Below, piece by piece: positions 17,083-26,368 of a stretch of 64,000 nt of DNA. Made by a program: the position numbers and the translations under genes. Numbering within the stretch: position 1 is the stretch's first letter; each line of letters begins with the position of its first letter. Source of the stretch: Aliiroseovarius pelagivivens (GTDB lineage Bacteria > Pseudomonadota > Alphaproteobacteria > Rhodobacterales > Rhodobacteraceae); the NCBI RefSeq assembly GCF_900302485.1, contig NZ_OMOI01000001.1, forward strand, positions 1,674,001 through 1,738,000. Reading direction: 5' to 3'. The notes below the pieces were generated by a model that saw only the letters and a program-made list of their open reading frames with translations, had not been told where the DNA came from and ran no database searches.

Positions 17083-18459
17083 ATGTCGCTTGATCAAGTT
17101 CTGGACCGCATTGATGCGGGCCTTCCCGACGCTCTCGACCGTTTGATGGAGCTGCTTCGCATCCAGTCGATTTCCACCGACCCCGCCTTTGCAGATCACT
17201 GCGTGACCGCCGCAGATTGGCTGGTGAACGATCTGAAAACGATTGGTTTTCAGGCTGATAGGCGCGACACCCCCGGCCATCCCATGGTGGTTGGCCATGG
17301 TGGTGACAGCGATCGCCACCTTCTGTTCTATGGCCACTATGACGTGCAACCTGTCGATCCGCTGGACAAATGGGACCACGACCCGTTCGCGCCGTTTGTC
17401 GAAGACACGCCCAATGGTAAAATCATCCGCGCCCGTGGCGCATCGGATGACAAAGGCCAGTTGATGACCTTCGTCGAAGCCTGTCGCGCCTGGAAAGAGG
17501 TGCATGGGTCTTTGCCTGCAAAACTGACGATTTTCTTCGAGGGGGAAGAGGAATCAGGGTCTCCGTCGCTTGTGCCATTCATGGAGCAGAATCGCGACGA
17601 ACTGACCGCTGATATCGCTCTGATCTGTGACACATCCATGGTCAGCCCCGGTGTACCGTCGATTGCCAGCCAGTTGCGCGGGATGCTGAAGGACGAGTTT
17701 ACCCTGATCGGGCCGAAGCTGGATCTGCACTCGGGCCATTATGGCGGTCCGGGCCTAAACCCGCTGCGCGAGATGTCTCGCATCGTCGCCAGCTTCTATG
17801 ATGACGAAACCGGTAAAGTCACGGTCGAGGGATTCTACGAGGGCGTCCACGACACCCCGCAGGATCAACTGGACGCGTGGGAGGACTCGGGCTTCGATCA
17901 GAAGGCCTATCTGGACAATGCCGGGTATACGATCAGCCACGGCGAAAAGGACCGGTCGTGTCTGGAACAGCAATGGGCCCGCCCGACGCTGGAAGTGAAC
18001 GGCATTTGGGGTGGCTATAACGGTGTCGGATCGAAAACCGTGATTCCGTCGGAAGTGCATTGCAAGATTACCTGCCGTTTGGTGGGCGACATGGACCCGG
18101 ACAAGCTACGCGACCGCGTGCGCGCCCATGTCGAGGCTCAGTTGAAGCCCGATATGAAAGTGGTCTGGGACAATGATCTGGAAGGCTCTCCCGCCTCGGT
18201 GATGGACATCACCCGGCCCGAGTTTGGTGCGGCCCAGAAAGGCCTGTCGGACGAATGGAACCGCGAAGCTGTCTTTGCCGGCATGGGCGGCTCAATCCCG
18301 ATTGCGGGCTATTTCAAGTCGATCCTAGGTATGGAAAGCATGCTGGTGGGTTTTGCCAATGATGACGACAAGATCCATTCTCCGAACGAAAAATATGACC
18401 TTGAGAGTTTCCACAAAGGCATTCGCAGCTGGGCACGGATCCTGGCAGAGCTGGCTTAA
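17083..18459 (+). CDS. M20-family zinc dipeptidase
   Basis: 458 residues. Zinc ligands are in the order expected for M20: YGHYDVQPVDP (His, Asp), GASDDKGQ (Asp), FFEGEEESGSPS (Glu pair) and SGHYGG, with the last His in KIHSPNEKYD. The size and the LYGHxDVQ motif place it with cytosolic non-specific dipeptidases (M20/M25/M40). The ATG at 17083 has CGGAGA 6-11 bases ahead; the frame reaches further upstream without family similarity. Diverges from hemA and ends at a terminator. Confidence 0.92.
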   Translation: MSLDQVLDRIDAGLPDALDRLMELLRIQSISTDPAFADHCVTAADWLVNDLKTIGFQADRRDTPGHPMVVGHGGDSDRHLLFYGHYDVQPVDPLDKWDHDPFAPFVEDTPNGKIIRARGASDDKGQLMTFVEACRAWKEVHGSLPAKLTIFFEGEEESGSPSLVPFMEQNRDELTADIALICDTSMVSPGVPSIASQLRGMLKDEFTLIGPKLDLHSGHYGGPGLNPLREMSRIVASFYDDETGKVTVEGFYEGVHDTPQDQLDAWEDSGFDQKAYLDNAGYTISHGEKDRSCLEQQWARPTLEVNGIWGGYNGVGSKTVIPSEVHCKITCRLVGDMDPDKLRDRVRAHVEAQLKPDMKVVWDNDLEGSPASVMDITRPEFGAAQKGLSDEWNREAVFAGMGGSIPIAGYFKSILGMESMLVGFANDDDKIHSPNEKYDLESFHKGIRSWARILAELA

Positions 18460-18488
18460 GTTCTCTTAGTCACCAAAAGACTTCAGAA

Positions 18489-18518
18489 CCCCGGAAGGCC
18501 CCGCCTTTCGGGGTTTTT
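18489..18518 (+). terminator. Rho-independent terminator after the M20 peptidase
   Basis: CCCCGGAAGG (18489-18498), loop CCCCG, CCTTTCGGGG (18504-18513), then five T. Ten pairs with one G-T. Confidence 0.9.
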
Positions 18519-18730
18519 CATGCCCGCTTCAAGCGTACCAGCTTCAGAACCAGCAGCAGCCACGGTGCGCCGTGCATCACCAGATCAAAGATATCGACGG
18601 GCTTAACCAGGGTTCCAGACGCAAGCATCCCCAGCTTCTCCCAGACATGCGGCGGCGCATAGGGCGCCAGCCCCAATGTCAGGCAGGCAATCAGGATCAG
18701 CGAGAACGGCATTTCATCAATGAAGGACAT
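18518..18730 (-). CDS. Small inner-membrane protein, unknown function
   Basis: 70 residues: MSFIDEMPFSLILIACLTLGLAPYAPPHVWEKL in two pieces, then LVKPVDIFDLVMHGAPWLLLVLKLV, i.e. two membrane helices joined by a short loop. Small proteins of this form are common in Rhodobacteraceae and have sometimes been labelled RND transporter without support. The ATG at 18730 has AGGAG upstream; the longer frame runs into the tRNA-Asp and is not real. Confidence 0.75.
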   Translation of the reverse strand: MSFIDEMPFSLILIACLTLGLAPYAPPHVWEKLGMLASGTLVKPVDIFDLVMHGAPWLLLVLKLVRLKRA

Positions 18731-18812
18731 AAAGATCTCCTGATCCAAAGGGTTTCGCCAGGCAGGTTCACCTGCCCTAACAGGGCAGAGTATCAAACGT
18801 AATGTGGTGAAG

Positions 18813-18889
18813 TGGCGCGGTTGACGGGGCTCGAACCCGCGACCCCCGGCGTGACAGGCCGGTACTCTAACCAACTGAGCTACAACCGC
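18813..18889 (-). tRNA. tRNA-Asp(GTC), copy 1
   Basis: 77 bases including encoded CCA. Acceptor arms GCGGTTG / CAACCGC, anticodon loop with GTC, T arm GCGGGTTCGAGCCCCGT. Differs from copy 2 by one base in the D loop (TTGG here, ATGG there). Confidence 0.97.
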
Positions 18890-18999
18890 GCGTGGCGGCT
18901 GGAATAGCCCGAGGTCGCCGAAGGGTCAATGGGAAAAAATACGGATTGTGGCGAAAAAATCGGCGGCGGTAGCGACAGCGTTTCGGTGCCTGCACAACG

Positions 19000-19022
19000 A
19001 AAAAACCCCGCCAAAGGCGGGG
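19000..19022 (-). terminator. Rho-independent terminator after tRNA-Asp copy 2
   Basis: On the minus strand GCCCCGCC-TTT-GGCGGGG followed by six T. It lies 18 bases past the CCA end. Confidence 0.88.
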
Positions 19023-19039
19023 CTTCTTTAGGGCAGTGG

Positions 19040-19116
19040 TGGCGCGGTTGACGGGGCTCGAACCCGCGACCCCCGGCGTGACAGGCCGGTACTCTAACCA
19101 TCTGAGCTACAACCGC
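19040..19116 (-). tRNA. tRNA-Asp(GTC), copy 2
   Basis: 77 bases including CCA, same cloverleaf and GTC anticodon as copy 1. The two genes are 150 bases apart on the same strand with a terminator between, so they are separate transcripts. Confidence 0.97.
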
Positions 19117-19195
19117 TCACTGCCAGTCTTGCGACTGTTTGGGCGTTCTAGGCCCACCCGTCGGGGGCGTCAAGCGGCCTTTTGCAGATTTCGAA

Positions 19196-19792
19196 TTATT
19201 TTTCGATCACGCAGTGGCCGTGGTCGGGGTGAAGGTGAAATATGACCCCCTGCCCGCCCGGAAGATCCATCATTCCGCCATCGTCCAGCCCCAGCCAGCG
19301 GGCGCGCAACACGCGCGATAGCACGCCATGGGTGAATATCACGGCAGGCCCACGTAGTGCGTTCAGCAAACTGTCTGCGCGTGCCTCAAGATCCAGCAAT
19401 GTCTCGCCCCCCGGCGCATTGAAATGCCAGTTCACCATGTCCTGTTCAGCAAGCGCCGCCAGATCCGGCCAGCTCTTGCGAATCTGTTCCAAGGTCTTGC
19501 CCTCCCACGCCCCGAACGCGATCTCGGTAAGGAGCGCATTTTGCGTGATAGGCGCGCCTGTCCCGGCAGTCACAATGCGCGCTGTGTTCATCGACCGCCC
19601 TTGGGGCGAGCTGAACACCATAAAATCCGTCCGATCCCCCACAGCACGTCGCAACATGCCAGCCATCGCAACGGCCTGGCGTTGCCCCTTTGCGGTCAGC
19701 GGCGAATCCAATCGCCCTTGATGGCGACCAGCCGCATTCCACACGGTTTGCCCGTGACGAATAACGAAGATTTCCGGATAGATAGATCCCAT
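19196..19792 (-). CDS. Histidine phosphatase family protein
   Basis: 198 residues. The RHG motif (FVIRHGQTVWN, His13) is the phosphohistidine site; the second conserved His is in VIFTHGVLSR. SSPQGRSMNTARI is the third family block. Such proteins act on phosphosugars, cobalamin precursors or proteins; the substrate cannot be read here. The ATG at 19792 precedes the first beta strand. An upstream open frame overlaps tRNA-Val and is discarded. Confidence 0.9.
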   Translation of the reverse strand: MGSIYPEIFVIRHGQTVWNAAGRHQGRLDSPLTAKGQRQAVAMAGMLRRAVGDRTDFMVFSSPQGRSMNTARIVTAGTGAPITQNALLTEIAFGAWEGKTLEQIRKSWPDLAALAEQDMVNWHFNAPGGETLLDLEARADSLLNALRGPAVIFTHGVLSRVLRARWLGLDDGGMMDLPGGQGVIFHLHPDHGHCVIEK

Positions 19793-19823
19793 GCTGGGAT
19801 CATGCACGATACCTGTGGGGAGT

Positions 19824-19903
<80 letters not shown>

Positions 19904-20060
19904 CCGTGGGACGCGACATATCGCTATTCGCCGGGGCTTGGCAAGAGGGGAAATCCAATTTTTTCATTTTCTGACGCGGACGGATTAAAACTGGACGCTG
20001 AGTTACTTTGTCTGCATGGCAAAGAGCGCTAGACTGCACCTGTTAGCTGTCAGGATTGCC

Positions 20061-21062
20061 ATGCAAGAACCCGTCGTTCCAAAGGGCGTCGCACATGTCG
20101 CCGTCACTCCTCCGACCGAGCCCGAACCGATCGTGTTCGTGCTGTTGGACAACTTGTCGATGCTGGCCTTTACGTCAGCAATCGAGCCCTTGCGCATTGC
20201 CAACCAGTTGACCGGGCAGATCCTGTATCGCTGGACCACCATGTCGGAAGACGGCGAGAATGTACGCTGTTCAAACGGCATCGAGATCGGCATTGACCGC
20301 CCCATCGGCGATACGCCAGCCAGCAGCCGGATCTTTGTGTGCTCGGGCGTTCAGCCCGAGAAATCCGTATCGACGAAGGTCTCGGACTGGGTGCGTTTGC
20401 AGTGGCGTCTGGGGCGTACGGTCGGATCGCTGTGCACTGGGGCGTATACGCTGGCGAAAGCAGGCATTTTAGGCGGGCACAAGTTCACACTGCATTGGGA
20501 AAACATCGCCCCATTTCGCGAGCATTTCCCGGATCTTGATCCGGTCGAACAGCTTTACACCATCGACAACCGCGTTCTGACCTGTGGCGGCGGCGCGGCC
20601 GCAACAGATCTGTTTCTGCGCCTGATCTATGACACGCATGGGCCGGTTCTGGCGCAGGCCGTCCTGAACATGTGCCTGCACACCGTCCAACGGTCGGAAA
20701 CAGACCGCCAGCAAAGTTCGACCTCGGCGACAATCGGGGTGCGCAATGAAAAGCTGGTGCGCGTGCTGACCTATTTCGAGGAGAACCTCGAAGACAGCGT
20801 CAATCTGGACAATGTCACCGAGGAATTGGGCATTTCGCGCCGCCAGATGGAACGCCTGTTTCGCCACCATTTGGACACGACGCCCAAGAAATACTTGCAA
20901 GACCTTCGCCTGCAACGCGCCCGCATCTTGCTGGCTGAAACGGATATGCCTGTGGTCGATGTGGCCATCGCCTGCGGTTATGATTCTGCGGCCTATTTCT
21001 CGAAACGGTTCCGCGAGACCTTCGGCATGTCCCCCCACCGGTTTTCCGCCGGCGGGGGATAA
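20061..21062 (+). CDS. GlxA-type regulator: DJ-1/PfpI domain fused to AraC HTH
   Basis: 333 residues. An N-terminal DJ-1/PfpI class I amidotransferase-like domain (about 20-185; the nucleophile position is SLCTGAYTLAKAGIL) precedes an AraC-type double HTH (about 215-325; RRQMERLFRHHLDTTPKKYLQ in two parts, VAIACGYDSAAYFSKRFRE). Regulators of this shape in the lineage control arginine, betaine or carnitine use. The ATG at 20061 has AGGA upstream; one at 20016 lacks a site. It converges on an agmatinase-family gene, which may be a target. Confidence 0.88.
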   Translation: MQEPVVPKGVAHVAVTPPTEPEPIVFVLLDNLSMLAFTSAIEPLRIANQLTGQILYRWTTMSEDGENVRCSNGIEIGIDRPIGDTPASSRIFVCSGVQPEKSVSTKVSDWVRLQWRLGRTVGSLCTGAYTLAKAGILGGHKFTLHWENIAPFREHFPDLDPVEQLYTIDNRVLTCGGGAAATDLFLRLIYDTHGPVLAQAVLNMCLHTVQRSETDRQQSSTSATIGVRNEKLVRVLTYFEENLEDSVNLDNVTEELGISRRQMERLFRHHLDTTPKKYLQDLRLQRARILLAETDMPVVDVAIACGYDSAAYFSKRFRETFGMSPHRFSAGGG

Positions 21063-21066
21063 GCCC

Positions 21067-22038
21067 CTACCCGGCCTGTCTGTTGTGGAAGATGAAGCCA
21101 AGGAAGTTCAATAGCAGCTGTGCTGCCAAGATCTGCGTGCTCTCAGACGGGTCATAGGCTGGCGCGACCTCGACCAGATCAATGCCAACCACATCACCGC
21201 GTTTGCTGAGACCTTGTAGAATCTCCAGCACATCATAGTACGCAAAGCCGCCGTGGCTGGGTGTACCCGTGCCGGGAGCAATCGACGGGCAGAACGCATC
21301 AATGTCGATGGTTACATAGTAGCGCGCGCCTTCGGGGATACGGTCCAGAACACCGTCTGTCCCCAGCTTGCGCACCTGCCGCACCGACAGGATATCTGAC
21401 CCACGCGCGCGTGCATCTTCATAGCCCTCTTTCGCCGTGGACGAGACATTGCGAATCCCCAGCTGCGTCATGCCCGAGACATAGTCTTTCTCAATCGCGC
21501 GGCGCATGGGATTGCCGTGGCCTTCGGTCACGCCGTGGCGTTCGTCGACAAAATCCAGGTGGGCGTCGATCTGCACCACATGGATGGGCCCCTTTTCGGC
21601 GCAGTCTTCCTCAAAGGCGCGAATACAGGGGATGTTTATCGAGTGGTCACCCCCGATGGTCACTGGCAGCGCGCCCGCATCCAAGATCTTCTTCACGCCG
21701 TATTCGATATTGGCGTGGCTTTTATCGGTCATGGTGTGAACGATATCCGCGTCGCCCAGATCAACGATCCGAACGTCTCCGCCCAGATAGGTCGCGTCGT
21801 CTTCGTGGTCATAAGCACCCGCATGACCAAAGCTGAACAGGGTCGAGGCCTCGCGCACTGCGCGCGGGCCGAACCGTGCGCCGGACCGGTACTGACAGCC
21901 GAAATCAAACGGTGCGCCCAAGACGGCCACGTCGGCGTCAATTTGATCCCAGTTTTCCACGTAGGGCTTCTTGCCAAAGGTGGCGATTCCAACAAATGGC
22001 AGGTTCAACCGACCGCCTGCATAGCCGTGATCTGACAT
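21067..22038 (-). CDS. speB: Agmatinase-family ureohydrolase
   Basis: 323 residues. Binuclear Mn site residues are all present: GGDHSINIP, QIDAHLDF, and DIDAFCPSIAPGTGTP. The SFGHAGAYD and RSGARFGPRAVREAS blocks are those of the agmatinase/guanidinobutyrase group rather than arginase. It hydrolyses a guanidino compound to urea and an amine. Which one is not decidable here. AGGAGGGAC precedes the ATG. Only 4 bases separate its 3' end from the GlxA-type regulator. Confidence 0.88.
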   Translation of the reverse strand: MSDHGYAGGRLNLPFVGIATFGKKPYVENWDQIDADVAVLGAPFDFGCQYRSGARFGPRAVREASTLFSFGHAGAYDHEDDATYLGGDVRIVDLGDADIVHTMTDKSHANIEYGVKKILDAGALPVTIGGDHSINIPCIRAFEEDCAEKGPIHVVQIDAHLDFVDERHGVTEGHGNPMRRAIEKDYVSGMTQLGIRNVSSTAKEGYEDARARGSDILSVRQVRKLGTDGVLDRIPEGARYYVTIDIDAFCPSIAPGTGTPSHGGFAYYDVLEILQGLSKRGDVVGIDLVEVAPAYDPSESTQILAAQLLLNFLGFIFHNRQAG

Positions 22039-22178
22039 ACGTCCCTCCTATTGCGTGACTGAAGAAGTGAAACGGAAAACCTGCCAAGAAGAAAGCAGAA
22101 TTCGCCCAACGCCCCAACACATTTACCCGAAGATCCCTGCGCGCTTAGACTTGAATCGGGGACCCACCGCGCCGTAGG

Positions 22179-23000
22179 TTGCCCCTTGTGACGCGACGCG
22201 CGCGTTTGCGGCATGTGACAACGGAACTATTGGGGTCCAACTTGACCGAACTTCTTTTTGACGGCGCCTCACTCCGAGTCATCGGATGCTCGGTCGAGCG
22301 GCCTCACCTGTTCGTCACATTTGACCATTGGCGACGCGAAAGAGCGTCTTTCCCCGACTACAGTCCCTCGAACACAGCCCTGAACCACGGCTATGGGCAT
22401 ATCTATATTCAGACGGCCCAGAATGACTGGTTTCTGAATCAAGACACCATCCGGTTGCGCGGTTTTCTGACAGAACTGTGTCAGGGCAAGGACAGCTGCT
22501 CGGTCGGGTTCTCGATGGGGGGATACGGGGCGTTGCTGTTTGCCAATGCCCTGCGCCTGCGCCGGGTTCTGCTGTTGTCTCCGCAGTATTCCATCATGCA
22601 ATCGAAAGCGCCTTACGAGTCTGGATATCAGCAAGAGGCCGCGTTGCTGGACCCTACGCTGGACCACCTTGAGCCTTTAGACGATGGGCCGCGCCTTCAG
22701 GGCATCATCGCCTATGACCCTCGGCAAGCTCCGCAGGATCGCCTGCATGCAGAACACATTCGCACCCTGCACCCGGATCTTAAGCCCGTCGCTCTGCCCT
22801 TCGGCGGTCACACTGCGCTGAAACACATGGAAGGCACCGGCGTCACGCATGAAATCATGCGGGCCTTTATCGAGGATGATCTGTCCGTAGGCGCGCTCCG
22901 TGGCGTTCATGGACTGATTGGCCGCAACTCATCGCGGTATAAACAGCGCCTGAAAACCTATCTTGATCAGCGGCGCGCGCGCACTGGATCTGCCCCCTGA
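22179..23000 (+). CDS. Alpha/beta-hydrolase-like protein, function unknown
   Basis: 273 residues if a TTG at 22179 is used; GTG codons at 22188 and 22215 are alternatives, and there is no ATG. GFSMGGYGALLFA (110-122) is a nucleophile elbow with Ser112, and His211 in FGGHTALKH is a fitting catalytic histidine. The acid would be near residue 180. The C-terminus is basic (GRNSSRYKQRLKTYLDQRRAR). It stands alone between the agmatinase gene and a tRNA-Val. I do not recognise a closer family. Confidence 0.75.
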   Translation: MPLVTRRARLRHVTTELLGSNLTELLFDGASLRVIGCSVERPHLFVTFDHWRRERASFPDYSPSNTALNHGYGHIYIQTAQNDWFLNQDTIRLRGFLTELCQGKDSCSVGFSMGGYGALLFANALRLRRVLLLSPQYSIMQSKAPYESGYQQEAALLDPTLDHLEPLDDGPRLQGIIAYDPRQAPQDRLHAEHIRTLHPDLKPVALPFGGHTALKHMEGTGVTHEIMRAFIEDDLSVGALRGVHGLIGRNSSRYKQRLKTYLDQRRARTGSAP

Positions 23001-23032
23001 ACCAAGGGCATCATCGCTTTGTTATCAAAGGG

Positions 23033-23112
<80 letters not shown>

Positions 23113-23181
23113 ACTGGACGCTATTTAGCGCCGCCGTGCGGAGGGTGCAAGAGGCAGAATGCAGCCAATTACCCCCTGACG

Positions 23182-23213
23182 AAAAAAGGGCGCGACAGAT
23201 GACTGCCGCGCCC
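23182..23213 (-). terminator. Rho-independent terminator after lon
   Basis: On the minus strand GGGCGCGGCAG, loop TCAT, CTGTCGCGCCC, then six T. It lies 25 bases past the lon stop. Confidence 0.93.
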
Positions 23214-23238
23214 CATGATCTTGTCGATCCGGCTGGGA

Positions 23239-25644
23239 TCAGTGCGCCACGGCACCCGATCCGCCCGCATCCTTGGCCAGCGCCTTGGCGGCGGCCTCTT
23301 CTGCGGCTTCGTCCCATTCGACGGCTTCAGGCTTGCGCACCAAAGCATGTTCCAGAACCTCGGACACATGGCTGACGGGGATGATGGTCAGCCCCTCTTT
23401 CACGTTGTCCGGGATCTCGCGCAGATCCTTTTCGTTCTCTGCCGGGATCAGAACGGTCTTGACGCCCCCGCGCAGCGCGGCCAGCAGCTTTTCTTTCAAG
23501 CCGCCGATGGCCAAAGCATTCCCGCGCAGCGTGACCTCGCCCGTCATAGCGATGTCTTTCTTCACCGGAATGCCCGTCAGGACAGACACGATGGACGTCA
23601 CCATAGCCAAACCGGCAGACGGACCATCCTTCGGCGTCGCGCCTTCCGGCACGTGCACATGGATGTCCCACTTTTCGAACTGCGGCGGTTTCACACCGAT
23701 TTCAGGGGCAATCGAACGGACATAGGAACTGGCCGCATCAATCGATTCCTTCATGACGTCGCCCAGTTTCCCGGTGGTCTTCATCCGACCTTTACCCGGA
23801 AGGCGCAGAGCCTCGATCGACAGCAGATCGCCACCAACACTGGTCCAAGCCAATCCGGTCACGACGCCCACCTGATCAGCCTCTTCAGCCAATCCAAAGC
23901 GATGCTTGCGCACGCCCAGATAGTCATCCAGCAATTCAGGTGTGATCTCGACGGCTTCAGCCTCTTTCTTCACCAGCTTGGTCACGGCTTTCCGCGCCAG
24001 CTTGGCCAGCTCACGCTTCAAGTTCCGCACACCTGCTTCGCGGGTGTAGTAGCGGATGATGTCGGTCAGAGTGCTTTCCGGCACCGCAAACTCGCCCTTC
24101 TTCAGCCCGTGATCCTGAATGGTCTGGGGCAGAAGGTGACGCGAAGCGATCTCGCGCTTTTCGTCCTCGGTGTAACCGGCCAGCGTGATGATCTCCATCC
24201 GGTCCAAAAGCGGGCCCGGCATGTTGTAGGAGTTCGCCGTCGTCAGGAACATCACGTTCGACAGATCGTATTCCACTTCAAGATAGTGGTCGACGAAGGT
24301 CGAGTTCTGTTCCGGATCAAGCACTTCCAGCATCGCAGACGCGGGATCGCCACGGAAATCCTGACCCATCTTGTCGATCTCATCAAGCAAGATAAGAGGG
24401 TTCGTGGTTTTCGCCTTTTTCAGCGCCTGAATGATCTTACCGGGCATCGAGCCGATATAGGTCCGGCGGTGACCGCGAATTTCGCTTTCATCACGCACAC
24501 CACCCAGCGAGATGCGAATGAACTCGCGTCCCGTGGCCTTGGCGACCGACTTGCCCAAGCTGGTTTTACCCACGCCCGGAGGGCCAACAAGGCACATGAT
24601 CGGGCCTTTCAGCTTTTTCGAGCGCTGCTGAACCGCAAGATATTCGACGATGCGTTCCTTGACCTTCTCAAGCCCATAGTGATCAGCGTCGAGCACTTTC
24701 TGAGCATTGTTCAGGTCTTTCTTCACGCGGCTTTTCTTGCCCCATGGCAGACCCAGCATCCAGTCCAGATAGTTGCGCACAACGGTGGCTTCTGCCGACA
24801 TCGGCGACATGTTCTTGAGCTTCTTCAGCTCGGCATCCGCTTTTTCGCGCGCTTCCTTGGAAAGCTTTATTTCCTCGATCTTTTCTTCCAGCTCGGCCAG
24901 TTCGTTCTGACCTTCCTCGCCGTCGCCGAGTTCCTTCTGAATGGCCTTCATCTGCTCATTCAAATAGTACTCGCGCTGGGTGCGCTCCATCTGGGATTTC
25001 ACGCGGGTCTTGATCTTTTTTTCGACCTTCAGGACCGACATTTCGCCCTGCATCAGGCCATAGACCTTCTCGAGCCGTTCGGACACGACGAAGGTTTCAA
25101 GAAGTTCCTGCTTCTGTTCAACCTCGACGCCCAAATGGCCCGCCACAAGGTCGGCCAGCTTGTCAGGCGCGCGTGTTTCGGACACGGCGGCAAGCGCTTC
25201 TTCGGGAATGTTTTTCTTGATCTTACCGTAACGCTCGAACTCTTCGCCGACCGAACGCAACAGCGCTTCGATCTCGTTCGGGTCACCGGGGCGTTCGTCG
25301 ATCACCTCGGCGAAAGCTTCGAAGTAGTCGGCATTGTCGACATAGTCTGTGATGCGCACACGCGACTGCCCCTCGACCAGCACCTTGACGGTGCCATCGG
25401 GCAGTTTCAGCAGCTGCAGCACATTGGCCAACACGCCCACCTGATAAATGCCATCCACGTCCGGTTCATCTACCGAAGGGTCGATTTGGCTGGACAGCAG
25501 GATCTGCTTGTCATCCGCCATGACCTCTTCCAGCGCGCGCACGCTTTTCTCGCGTCCGACAAAGAGCGGTACGATCATGTGGGGGAACACCACAATGTCG
25601 CGCAGCGGCAGGACCGGGAAGGATTGGCTCAGTTGCTCACTCAT
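23239..25644 (-). CDS. lon: Lon ATP-dependent protease
   Basis: 801 residues, full length. N-terminal substrate-binding LON domain (PVLPLRDIVVFPHMIVPLFVGR in pieces), coiled coil near 190-280, AAA+ module with Walker A (GPPGVGKTS) and Walker B (LLDEIDKM), and the Ser-Lys protease domain with the catalytic Ser in PKDGPSAG. It degrades misfolded and regulatory proteins in the cytoplasm. AAGGAAG precedes the ATG. The C-terminal 25 residues are Ala-rich. It ends at a strong terminator. Confidence 0.98.
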   Translation of the reverse strand: MSEQLSQSFPVLPLRDIVVFPHMIVPLFVGREKSVRALEEVMADDKQILLSSQIDPSVDEPDVDGIYQVGVLANVLQLLKLPDGTVKVLVEGQSRVRITDYVDNADYFEAFAEVIDERPGDPNEIEALLRSVGEEFERYGKIKKNIPEEALAAVSETRAPDKLADLVAGHLGVEVEQKQELLETFVVSERLEKVYGLMQGEMSVLKVEKKIKTRVKSQMERTQREYYLNEQMKAIQKELGDGEEGQNELAELEEKIEEIKLSKEAREKADAELKKLKNMSPMSAEATVVRNYLDWMLGLPWGKKSRVKKDLNNAQKVLDADHYGLEKVKERIVEYLAVQQRSKKLKGPIMCLVGPPGVGKTSLGKSVAKATGREFIRISLGGVRDESEIRGHRRTYIGSMPGKIIQALKKAKTTNPLILLDEIDKMGQDFRGDPASAMLEVLDPEQNSTFVDHYLEVEYDLSNVMFLTTANSYNMPGPLLDRMEIITLAGYTEDEKREIASRHLLPQTIQDHGLKKGEFAVPESTLTDIIRYYTREAGVRNLKRELAKLARKAVTKLVKKEAEAVEITPELLDDYLGVRKHRFGLAEEADQVGVVTGLAWTSVGGDLLSIEALRLPGKGRMKTTGKLGDVMKESIDAASSYVRSIAPEIGVKPPQFEKWDIHVHVPEGATPKDGPSAGLAMVTSIVSVLTGIPVKKDIAMTGEVTLRGNALAIGGLKEKLLAALRGGVKTVLIPAENEKDLREIPDNVKEGLTIIPVSHVSEVLEHALVRKPEAVEWDEAAEEAAAKALAKDAGGSGAVAH

Positions 25645-25838
25645 TGATCTTCCTTATAGTTGGGCAGTCAGCGTGTCCCCGATTGTCGGCAGATCACACT
25701 TCCTCCTGGAATTCAGCCTTGGTTAACAGGCCTGTCACGCCGAAATGGGGGTGCGAATTGGGTTTTTCAACCGCGTCCGGCGAGCGTTTGACATCATTGT
25801 GACCAGCAAATTCACGATCCACAAGGCGGGTCCCGAAA

Positions 25839-25847
25839 TTATCCACA
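25839..25847 (+). promoter_or_regulatory. Perfect DnaA box in the lon upstream gap
   Basis: TTATCCACA, identical to the strict DnaA box, in the 232-base gap between the flavodoxin gene and lon. A weaker copy (cgATCCACA) sits at 25815-25823. No other origin features are visible. Confidence 0.4.
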
Positions 25848-25876
25848 GGAAATTGCGGACTGACCCACCGCCCGGA

Positions 25877-26362
25877 TCAAAAGACGCCCAGCGCAAGGCC
25901 GGCAGACATGGCGGCCCCAAGCTCGCGACACGGCTCCAAGGCCTCGGCGTCTAACTGTTTCGGGGCCAAGATTGCCTCGGGAGTTTGGGCATGCGTGCAG
26001 AGGATCAGGGGCGGCTGAACCTCGCGCAGACGCCAGCCTGTGGCAATCCGGGCCAGTTGTCGTGCAGCCCCCTGCCCGTCCGATCCCGCACAGATCATCT
26101 GGGCATAGGGGCGCCCCTCGATCCGGCCCAGAACGGGGTAGTAACACCGATCAAAGAATTCTTTCATCTGCCCCGACAGGCTGGCCAGATTTTCCGGCGC
26201 ACAGAACAGGTATCCCGAAGCCGACAACAGATCGTCAGGCCTTGCCTCTTCTGCGGTCAGGATACGTGCCGTTCCTTCGTGCCGGGCCGCAGCAAATGCG
26301 GCCTCGGCCATTTGCTGACTGCCGCCGGTACGCGAGTGCCATATGATCAGAAGCTCTGCCAT
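25877..26362 (-). CDS. Flavodoxin-fold / NAD(P)H-dependent oxidoreductase-like protein
   Basis: 161 residues. The N-terminus LLIIWHSRTGGSQQMAEA is an FMN phosphate-binding loop of the flavodoxin type; YLFCAPENLASLSGQMKEFFDRCYY is the second flavin loop and family block. It lies 6 bases behind tgt and may be co-transcribed. Electron partners are unknown. Confidence 0.85.
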   Translation of the reverse strand: MAELLIIWHSRTGGSQQMAEAAFAAARHEGTARILTAEEARPDDLLSASGYLFCAPENLASLSGQMKEFFDRCYYPVLGRIEGRPYAQMICAGSDGQGAARQLARIATGWRLREVQPPLILCTHAQTPEAILAPKQLDAEALEPCRELGAAMSAGLALGVF

Positions 26363-26368
26363 ATCCCC

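Noticed and set aside
23215..25647. 810-codon open frame opposite lon
   Set aside because: Same reason: a codon-bias shadow of lon with His/Phe/Arg-rich composition and no domain.
25788..25793. TTGACA promoter on the plus strand near 25790
   Set aside because: A perfect -35 but the -10 at 17 bases (TTCACG) is poor and no plus-strand gene follows; the flavodoxin gene is on the other strand.
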